NCBI GenBank assembly: GCA_041743835.1
Contig: JBGTLW010000220.1
Coordinates: forward strand, 1-21,098
Reading direction: 5' to 3'
Source: JBGTLW01 sp041743835
GTDB taxonomy: Bacteria; Planctomycetota; Phycisphaerae; Phycisphaerales; Phycisphaeraceae
DNA: 21,098 nucleotides
The notes under the pieces are model-generated. The model was not told the origin of the DNA. It saw only the letters and a list, made by a program, of their open reading frames with translations, and ran no database searches. The position numbers and the translations under genes are program-made. This document shows positions 15,279 through 21,098 of this stretch, piece by piece (the first letter of the stretch is position 1; each line of letters opens with the position of its first letter).

Positions 15279-16100
15279 ATGACGACCGCCGCCGCCACGC
15301 CCATCGATGCGCAGCGAAACCCCTACGAAGACGAGGGGACGATCCGCAAGTGGAAGCAGGACTACTACCAGCCGATCTCCGAGCGCTTCTATGATGCGGC
15401 GGTGCCCCGGCTGCTCACTCGCATGGGCGCGAAGCCCGGCGACCGCGTGCTCGACGGCGGCTGTGGCACGGGTGTGCACTCGGTCCGGGCCGCACGCTTC
15501 GGCTGCCGGACCATGGGTGTCGATCTATCCAACGCGATGCTCAACGTCGCGCGGGAGAATGCACACGAGGCGGGCCTCTCAAACCAGATCAACTTCCAGC
15601 AGGAAGACCTCACCACGCTCTCGCTTGAAACAGAAAGCTTTGACCACGTGTTCTCGTGGGGCGTCATCATCCACATCCCCGACATCGGCAAGGGGCTGGA
15701 GCAACTGGTCCGTGTGCTCAAGCCCGGCGGGTCGCTAGGCCTCTATGTCACCAACCGCGGCGCGCTGGATCACAAGATCGAGCGTGTTGCCCGCAAATTG
15801 CTGGGTAAGCCCGCCAAGCCCTTCGAGGCAAGCGCATGGGGCGAGGGCCATTGGCACGAGATGCCAGGCGGGAAGATGTGGACCATCCACGTCGATGCGC
15901 GGCAGATCACCGAGCACCTGCAACAGCTCGGCCTCAAACGCACGCACCGCTATGCCGGCGAATTCACCGAGATGCAGAAGAACCTCGGCGGCTTCACCCG
16001 GCGGACGGTCCTTCGCCTGAACAACCTGCTCTTCAAGATCGGGGCGCCGGCATCGCTGTCGTCAGGTCAATTCATGGTCTTCCACAAGCAGGCGTCCTGA
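15279..16100 (+). CDS. Class I SAM-dependent methyltransferase
   Basis: This encodes 273 residues from this start. Motif I is VLDGGCGTG (57-65), followed by an acidic residue at the end of the second strand (MGVDLSNAML), ending the SAM-binding half, then FDHVFSWGVIIHIPD and VLKPGGSLGLYV. The fold is a standard small-molecule methyltransferase. In this locus it probably O-methylates a sugar of the repeat unit; lipid or other targets remain possible. ATG 15279 is preferred because GGAGAG ends 7 bases before it. The in-frame ATG at 15261 would add six residues and has no such site. It lies 66 bases after the GT2 gene without overlap. Confidence 0.88.
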   Translation: MTTAAATPIDAQRNPYEDEGTIRKWKQDYYQPISERFYDAAVPRLLTRMGAKPGDRVLDGGCGTGVHSVRAARFGCRTMGVDLSNAMLNVARENAHEAGLSNQINFQQEDLTTLSLETESFDHVFSWGVIIHIPDIGKGLEQLVRVLKPGGSLGLYVTNRGALDHKIERVARKLLGKPAKPFEASAWGEGHWHEMPGGKMWTIHVDARQITEHLQQLGLKRTHRYAGEFTEMQKNLGGFTRRTVLRLNNLLFKIGAPASLSSGQFMVFHKQAS

Positions 16101-16164
16101 ACACCGCGGGCCGCCACGCGTGCGGGATGTTCTTTCTTCTTACCCCACACCCGGATCGATCCAG

Positions 16165-17292
16165 ATGCGTATCGCGTTCCTGGGCTGCGGCTATGTCGCC
16201 AACATGTATCGGCTGTCCCTCCCGCTTCACCCGCAGTTGAGGGTGGCCGGTGCGTATGACCGCGATGCTGATCGTGCCAAGGCCATGGCTGCGCAGACCG
16301 GCTCGGCCGCTTACGCGAGCTTCGCGGACTTGTTGGCCGACCGCGATGTCGATCTGGTGCTCAATCTCACCAACCCCGGCGCGCACTACGAATTGACCAA
16401 GGCCTGCCTCGAAGCGGGCAAGCATGTGTACACCGAGAAGCCCCTGGCGATGCGGATGGACCATGCCACGGAGCTGGTCAACTTGGCTGAGGAGCGAGGC
16501 CTGTGCCTTTCCTCGGCACCATGCACGCTGATGAGCGCGGCCGCCCAGACGCTGTGGCGCGGTCTCCGCGATCAGCGGGCTGGGCGCGTTCGTTTGGTGT
16601 ACGCGGAGATGGAAGACGGCATGGTCCACCGCATGCCGGTGCAGCAGTGGGTCAACGAGATGGGCGTGCCCTGGCCTTACGTCGATGAGTTTGAGACCGG
16701 CTGCACGGTGGAGCACGCGGGCTATGTGTTGTCGTGGCTGGCTGCGTACTTCGGCCCGGCCGAGCCGGTCACCGCGTTCTCCACGTGCCTTGTCCCCGAC
16801 AAACTGCCCGGCCAAGCGGTCGGAACCGCGGCCGACTTCTCCGTCGGCTGCATCCGGTTTGCCGACGGCGTGGTGGCCCGGCTGACGTGCGGGATTTACG
16901 CGCCGCACGACCACCGCCTGCGCATCTTCGGGGACGACGGCGTGCTCGAACTGCAAGACCCGCGCAGCGATGATTCGCCCATACGGCTACGCAAGTTCAT
17001 CACCATCCGTCGGGCACGCAAGATGAGCCCGTTCTCCACTAAGTTGCCCCTGCTCGGCGGTAAATCGAAGCAACCTAAGTACCGCGGGTCGCAGCGGCGG
17101 GACTTCTGCCGCAGCATCGCGGAGATGGCCGACGCCATTGCTGAGGGTCGCCAGCCGTACATCACGCCGCGGTTCTGCCTGCACATCAACGAGGTCACCC
17201 TCGCGCTGCAGAACGCGATGGAGCACGCCTCGACGGTGGAGCTGACCACACGGTTTGATCCGATCCAGCCGTTGCCCTGGGCCACGGCATGA
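16165..17292 (+). CDS. Gfo/Idh/MocA family NAD(P)-dependent sugar oxidoreductase
   Basis: This encodes 375 residues. The N-terminal Rossmann fold starts MRIAFLGCGYVANMY (glycine motif 7-12). The family's EKP motif is Glu91-Lys92-Pro93 (YTEKPLAM). His184 in TVEHAGYVLSWL sits in the C-terminal domain where the catalytic His of the family usually lies. Relatives oxidise or reduce sugars and nucleotide sugars. Here it likely helps build or modify a donor sugar together with the next gene, which overlaps it by ATGA. ATG 16165 is chosen because the Rossmann strand begins there; an in-frame ATG at 16120 would add an unrelated 15-residue tail. The exact substrate is not predictable. Confidence 0.88.
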   Translation: MRIAFLGCGYVANMYRLSLPLHPQLRVAGAYDRDADRAKAMAAQTGSAAYASFADLLADRDVDLVLNLTNPGAHYELTKACLEAGKHVYTEKPLAMRMDHATELVNLAEERGLCLSSAPCTLMSAAAQTLWRGLRDQRAGRVRLVYAEMEDGMVHRMPVQQWVNEMGVPWPYVDEFETGCTVEHAGYVLSWLAAYFGPAEPVTAFSTCLVPDKLPGQAVGTAADFSVGCIRFADGVVARLTCGIYAPHDHRLRIFGDDGVLELQDPRSDDSPIRLRKFITIRRARKMSPFSTKLPLLGGKSKQPKYRGSQRRDFCRSIAEMADAIAEGRQPYITPRFCLHINEVTLALQNAMEHASTVELTTRFDPIQPLPWATA

Positions 17293-18353
17293 GCCAGTCG
17301 TCTCACACACAGCCCGGCCACATCCTGATCACGGGTGCGACCGGCTTCCTCGGGCGTTACGTCGTGCGGGCCGCGCTCGCCGCGGGCCATCGGGTCACCG
17401 CCACGTACCGCAGCGAAGACTCGCGCACGGGGTCGGGGCTTGCCGGCTTGCAGGGCTTGTCGTGGGTGCGCGTTGACCTGCAAAACCCGGAGCAGATCGA
17501 CGCAGCACTCGCGGGTATCGACACGGTGATCCACCTGGCTGCACGCATGGCCGGCGGTGCCACGGCGATGCGCGGGGACACCGTAGACGCGACGCGGCAG
17601 CTCATCCAAGCGATGGGGCGGTCGCGGGTCGGGCGGCTGGTTCTGGTCAGCTCGCTCGCGGTGTATGACTATCAAGCGCCAGCCGAGCACGCGACGCTCG
17701 ACGAAACCACACCGCTTGAGCCTGAGCCGGGCCAGCGGGATGTGTATTGCGCGGTGAAGCTCGAACAGGAAGCGTTGGCAAGGTCGCTTTGTGAAGCGAT
17801 GGGCATCGGGCTTACGGTGCTTCGGCCGGGGGCGATCATCGGGCCGGGGCATGTGTGGACCAGCCGGATCGGTGTGGGGTTACCCGCGGGATTCTGGCTG
17901 ATGATCGGTGGCCACGCGCCGCTGCCCCTGACCTATGTGGGCAACTGTGCCGAGGCGATCGTGTTGGGTGTCGGCCCCGCCGCGGTCGGCCAGACGCTCA
18001 ATATCATCGACGATGACCAGCCGACCCAGCGCGAATTCTTGAAGCAATTGCTGGGTGCGGGCGGCTCGCCGCCGCGGACGGTCACGCTGCCCTGGCCGGT
18101 GGTGCGTGCGGTGGTTGGTGCGGTGTCGCGGGTCAACAGCGGGTTGTGTGGCGGCCGACTTCCTTTGCCGGGGATCGTGTCGCCGCGTCGCTTGGCCGCG
18201 CGCGTTAAGCCGATGAACTACAGCAACGCCCGCATCAAGCAGGCCCTGGGTTGGACGCCCCGTGTGCCCGTGCGTGATGCGATCCGACTATCGCTGGCGT
18301 CGGGAGAAACCAACGCTTCGAGCGCTCCGCCCACGGTCCCTGATACGAACTGA
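17289..18353 (+). CDS. NAD-dependent epimerase/dehydratase (extended SDR)
   Basis: This encodes 354 residues. The nucleotide-binding motif GATGFLG is at 16-22, the active-site Ser is 121 or 122 (LVSSLAVYDY), and the catalytic pair is Tyr153-x3-Lys157 (YCAVK). Enzymes of this group act on UDP-, GDP- or dTDP-sugars; some resemble 3-beta-hydroxysteroid dehydrogenases, and this one has similar features (RPGAIIGPG). Coupled by a 4-base overlap to the Gfo/Idh/MocA gene, it is most likely part of a two-enzyme nucleotide-sugar conversion. Its stop is followed two bases later by the next GT4 start. Confidence 0.87.
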   Translation: MSQSSHTQPGHILITGATGFLGRYVVRAALAAGHRVTATYRSEDSRTGSGLAGLQGLSWVRVDLQNPEQIDAALAGIDTVIHLAARMAGGATAMRGDTVDATRQLIQAMGRSRVGRLVLVSSLAVYDYQAPAEHATLDETTPLEPEPGQRDVYCAVKLEQEALARSLCEAMGIGLTVLRPGAIIGPGHVWTSRIGVGLPAGFWLMIGGHAPLPLTYVGNCAEAIVLGVGPAAVGQTLNIIDDDQPTQREFLKQLLGAGGSPPRTVTLPWPVVRAVVGAVSRVNSGLCGGRLPLPGIVSPRRLAARVKPMNYSNARIKQALGWTPRVPVRDAIRLSLASGETNASSAPPTVPDTN

Positions 18354-18355
18354 CC

Positions 18356-19642
18356 ATGCCGCAACGCATCGCATACATGACCGGCGAATACCCGCGCGCG
18401 ACGGATACCTTCATCCAGCGCGAGGTGGCCGAGCTCCGCCGCGCCGGGGTCAGCGTCGAGACCATCTCGATCCGCCGGACCGATCCCAAGCACCACGTCG
18501 GGCCCGAGCAGCGTGAGGAGTTTGCGCGGACGCACTACCTGCTCCCCGCCTCGCCTTGGAAGCTGGTGTCGGCTCACGTCCGTGCCGCCTTCGCCTCGCC
18601 AGGGCGTTACCTGCGCGCGATGGGGCTTGCGTGGCGGACACGGCAGCCCGGCTTCCGTGGACACGTGTACCAGCTCTTCTACTTCCTCGAAGCGGGCATG
18701 GTCACCGCGATCTTCCGCACGCACCGCATCGAGCACCTCCACAACCACTTCGGCAACTCCAGTTGCTCGGTGGCGATGCTCGCGTCGGTGATGAGCGGTG
18801 TGCCGTTCAGTTACACCATGCATGGCCCGGCCATCTTCTACGAGCCGATGCTCTGGCGGATTGATGAAAAAATCGCACGGGCGAGCTTCGTCGCCTGCAT
18901 CAGCCACTTTTGCCGAAGCCAGGGCATGACTTTTAGCCGACCCGAGCACTGGCACAAGCTGCGCATTGTCCACTGCGGCGTGGACCCGGATTTGTTTGAG
19001 CTGCGGAGTCATGCCGGGCGCGGCACACGGCTGACCTACGTCGGCCGACTCGCTGCGGTGAAGGGATTGCCCGTCCTTCTCGAAGCGATGGCGGCGCTAC
19101 CCACTGATGTCCGGCTAAGCGTGGTCGGCGATGGTGAGGACCGGGCGCTGCTCGAAGCGATGACGGGCAAGCTCGGGCTCAAGGATCGCGTGGACTTTCT
19201 AGGGTTTCGGTCGCAGACACAGGTGCGAGAGCAGTTGGCGGCTACGGATGTGTTTGTGATGTCCAGCTTTGCCGAGGGCGTGCCGGTGGTGTTGATGGAA
19301 GCGATGGCCACGGGTGTACCCGTGGTTGCGACACGCATCGCGGGGATAGCCGAGCTTGTGGGGGATGGCGTCAGCGGACTGCTGGTTTCGCCGGGGGATA
19401 CGGCGGCTTTGGTCGCGGCTCTGGAGCGGTTGATTGCGGATGCGCCGTTACGCGCGCGGCTGGGCGCGGCGGGGCGTGAAATGGTGCAACGCGAGTTTGA
19501 CGGCCGAGTCGAGGCGGCGTGGCTCCGCGCGATCTTCGCGGGGCAGACACAGCCCGGCCAACTCCGACCGGGCGTGTGTGCGGTAGAGTCTGCGCCTGCC
19601 GTGGAAGTCCGTGCAGCCTCTACGCCGGTGATGACACGATGA
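18356..19642 (+). CDS. GT4 family glycosyltransferase (EpsL/WcaL-like)
   Basis: This encodes 428 residues. The opening IAYMTGEYPRATDTFIQREV matches the WcaL/EpsL type of exopolysaccharide GT4, as does the first GT gene of the operon, so the two are paralogues of similar length. HLHNHFGNSSCSVAML and YTMHGPAIF mark the acceptor half. YVGRLAAVKGLPVLLEA, VVGDGEDR and the E-x7-E motif EGVPVVLME (Glu307, Glu315) mark the donor half. The last 40 or so residues are a divergent tail. It ends in an ATGA overlap with the next GT2 gene. Confidence 0.9.
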   Translation: MPQRIAYMTGEYPRATDTFIQREVAELRRAGVSVETISIRRTDPKHHVGPEQREEFARTHYLLPASPWKLVSAHVRAAFASPGRYLRAMGLAWRTRQPGFRGHVYQLFYFLEAGMVTAIFRTHRIEHLHNHFGNSSCSVAMLASVMSGVPFSYTMHGPAIFYEPMLWRIDEKIARASFVACISHFCRSQGMTFSRPEHWHKLRIVHCGVDPDLFELRSHAGRGTRLTYVGRLAAVKGLPVLLEAMAALPTDVRLSVVGDGEDRALLEAMTGKLGLKDRVDFLGFRSQTQVREQLAATDVFVMSSFAEGVPVVLMEAMATGVPVVATRIAGIAELVGDGVSGLLVSPGDTAALVAALERLIADAPLRARLGAAGREMVQREFDGRVEAAWLRAIFAGQTQPGQLRPGVCAVESAPAVEVRAASTPVMTR

Positions 19643-20643
19643 CGATGCCAAGCACCATGCCTGGTCGCTACTGCTTGATCGCGCCCTGCCGCGACGAGGA
19701 GGCCTACGCCCGGCGGACACTGGACAGCGTCGTGCGTCAGACGATCTTGCCCAGCCTGTTTGTGATTGTGGATGACGGCTCGACGGACCAGACACCCGCT
19801 ATTCTTGCCGAGTATGCCGCGCGTTACGATTTCATCCGCATCATCCGCAGGGAGGATCGCGGCGAGCGTAAGGTTGGCCCGGGTGTGATCGATGCGTTCT
19901 ACGCGGGTTACAACACGATCGATCCCTCCGCGTTCGACTACATCTGCAAGCTCGACCTGGACCTCGACATCCCGCCCGGCTACTTCGAGGAGATGATGCG
20001 GCGGATGGCGGACAACCCGCGCCTTGCCACGTGCAGCGGGAAGGCCTACTTCCCCGGCCCGTCGAACCAGACGAAGGGCTTTGAGGGCGAATTGATCTCT
20101 GAGGCGTGTGGCGACGAGATGTCGGTGGGGATGATCAAGTTCTACCGCCGCGAGGCCTTCGAGCAGGTAGGCGGGTTTGTCCGCGAGGTGATGTGGGACG
20201 GCATTGATTGCCACCGCTGCCGGATGATGGGGTGGGTTGCGTGTTCGTGGGATGAGCCGGCCCTGCGGTTTATTCACCTGCGCCCGATGGGTTCGAGCCA
20301 GCACGGCATCCTCACCGGGAGGATGCGCCACGGCTATGGGCAGTGGTTCATGGGTACAAGCCCGGCGTACATGGCGGCGAGCGTGCTGTTCCGCATGAGC
20401 CGTCGGCCTTATGTGATCGGTGGCGCGGCGATGGGGTGGGGCTACCTGCGGAGCATGATCGCTCGACGCCCACGCTATGGGGACGCTGCATTTCGGCGTT
20501 TCCTCAACCGGTACCAATGGGCCTGCCTGCTCAAGGGCAAGCGGGCCGCGACACTTGCGACGAATGAACGACAGAAGATGAACTGGCAACAGCCCGTCAA
20601 CCAAGCTGCCCCCCACACGCGGGCCGAGGAGACCTACACATGA
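19639..20643 (+). CDS. GT2 family glycosyltransferase
   Basis: This encodes 334 residues with a GT-A fold. LIAPCRDEEAYARRTLDSV opens the domain. VIVDDGSTDQT (Asp45-Asp46) binds nucleotide, and KLDLDLDIP (Asp106, Asp108, Asp110) is the DxD region. The stretch GDEMSVGMIKFYRREAFEQVGGF corresponds to the acceptor-side region. The C-terminus is basic with some hydrophobic patches but has no clear membrane helix. ATG 19639 overlaps the GT4 stop; the frame is open back to 19519, but that part shadows the GT4 gene. The stop overlaps ATG 20640, which opens only a 24-codon frame. Confidence 0.87.
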   Translation: MTMPSTMPGRYCLIAPCRDEEAYARRTLDSVVRQTILPSLFVIVDDGSTDQTPAILAEYAARYDFIRIIRREDRGERKVGPGVIDAFYAGYNTIDPSAFDYICKLDLDLDIPPGYFEEMMRRMADNPRLATCSGKAYFPGPSNQTKGFEGELISEACGDEMSVGMIKFYRREAFEQVGGFVREVMWDGIDCHRCRMMGWVACSWDEPALRFIHLRPMGSSQHGILTGRMRHGYGQWFMGTSPAYMAASVLFRMSRRPYVIGGAAMGWGYLRSMIARRPRYGDAAFRRFLNRYQWACLLKGKRAATLATNERQKMNWQQPVNQAAPHTRAEETYT

Positions 20644-20714
20644 CCACGACCCCCCACACATCACCCTCTCATTCAAAAGACCGGAGCCCTTGCATTGAGC
20701 CCAACTGGTTCTGA
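20640..20714 (+). other. 24-codon frame between GT2 and WecG-like genes
   Basis: ATG 20640 overlaps the GT2 stop as ATGA, exactly as at most junctions upstream, but its frame closes at TGA 20712-20714 after 24 codons. A run of six C bases (20650-20655) lies near its start. With one C fewer, the frame would continue into the WecG-like gene. It may be a coupling peptide, a sequencing error, or chance; the peptide matches nothing I know. Confidence 0.25.
20683..20686 (+). promoter_or_regulatory. Ribosome binding site supporting a TTG start
   Basis: GGAG at 20683-20686 is 8 bases before TTG 20695. The first ATG of the same frame (20743) has no purine-rich site in front. This favours TTG 20695 as the start of the WecG-like gene. 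Confidence 0.45.
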
Positions 20715-21098
20715 GTCCCGGGACGACACGTCTGCGCCAGCCATGGCGGAGGTGGTGTTGCGTGGCGTGCGGCTTCACGCGGTGACGATGCGCGAAGCCC
20801 TCGATGTCATCGCGCGCGCCATCGCCCGTGGCAAAGGCGGCTGGGTCATTACGCCGAATTTGGACATCCTGCGGCAGGCTGAGCGTGATGCTTGGTTGCG
20901 CGACACCGTGAACCGCGCGGACCTGGTGCTGGCGGATGGGATGCCGTTGATATGGGCCAGCCGATTGCAGGGCACGCCATTGCCCGAGCGCGTGGCTGGT
21001 TCCACGCTGGTGGTTGAGCTAGCTAAGCGTTGCGCGGCCGAGGGCTGGCGGTTGTTTCTGCTGGGCGGCGCACCCGGTGCTGCGGAAGCGGCTGCGGC
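20695..21098 (+). CDS. WecG/TagA/CpsF-family glycosyltransferase (partial)
   Basis: The gene runs off the right edge; about 134 codons are present of a family usually near 250 residues. Recognisable family features are VVLRGVRLHAVTMREAL, ITPNLDILRQA (Asn55, Asp57 counted from TTG), ADLVLADGMPLIWAS (Asp81) and the RVAGSTLV...LFLLGG region. Known members (WecG, TagA) transfer N-acetylmannosamine-type sugars onto undecaprenyl-diphosphate-GlcNAc, an early step in lipid-linked glycan assembly. The start may be TTG 20695 (with GGAG upstream) or ATG 20743; a start at 20640 would require a one-base frame change. It is probably in the same operon. Confidence 0.88.
   Translation, partial: MSPTGSESRDDTSAPAMAEVVLRGVRLHAVTMREALDVIARAIARGKGGWVITPNLDILRQAERDAWLRDTVNRADLVLADGMPLIWASRLQGTPLPERVAGSTLVVELAKRCAAEGWRLFLLGGAPGAAEAAA

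Overview
The window is a high-GC stretch of bacterial DNA that carries most of a Wzx/Wzy-type exopolysaccharide (capsule or secreted polysaccharide) biosynthesis locus. The style fits a planctomycete or a related free-living, high-GC Gram-negative: very long secreted proteins with Pro/Thr/Glu linkers, a cytochrome b562-like periplasmic protein, and GT4/GT2-rich operons with ATGA/GTGA overlaps. That taxonomic guess is inference, because no rRNA or other marker gene is present.

Layout. At 2-124 is the tail of an unidentified gene. At 386-853, on the minus strand, is a small secreted four-helix protein of the cytochrome b562 family. Divergent from it, at 1187-1771, is a specialised NusG paralogue (RfaH/UpxY-like), the expected regulator of a long polysaccharide operon. 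A 312-base non-coding leader with inverted repeats follows. Next is a 1162-residue secreted protein (2084-5572) with Ig-like modules, Pro/Glu/Thr linkers and a C-terminal parallel beta-helix, followed by a clear intrinsic terminator (5604-5637).

From 5707 to the right edge all genes run on the plus strand, and most are joined by 4-base start/stop overlaps. In order they are: GT4 glycosyltransferase, second GT4, Wzx-type flippase, Wzy-type polymerase/ligase, third GT4, GT2, serine-acetyltransferase-like O-acetyltransferase, GT2 with membrane tail, SAM methyltransferase, Gfo/Idh/MocA oxidoreductase, NAD-dependent epimerase/dehydratase, fourth GT4, GT2, and a WecG/TagA-family glycosyltransferase cut by the window end.

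How they fit together (inference from families). The GTs build a repeat unit on a lipid carrier. The oxidoreductase and epimerase/dehydratase make or alter a sugar, and the acetyltransferase and methyltransferase decorate it. The flippase moves the unit across the membrane and the Wzy protein polymerises it. The beta-helix protein is a candidate extracytoplasmic polysaccharide-binding or -modifying enzyme. The NusG paralogue probably keeps RNA polymerase processive through the locus. No priming sugar transferase, Wza exporter or Wzc co-polymerase is visible, so the locus very likely continues beyond the right edge.
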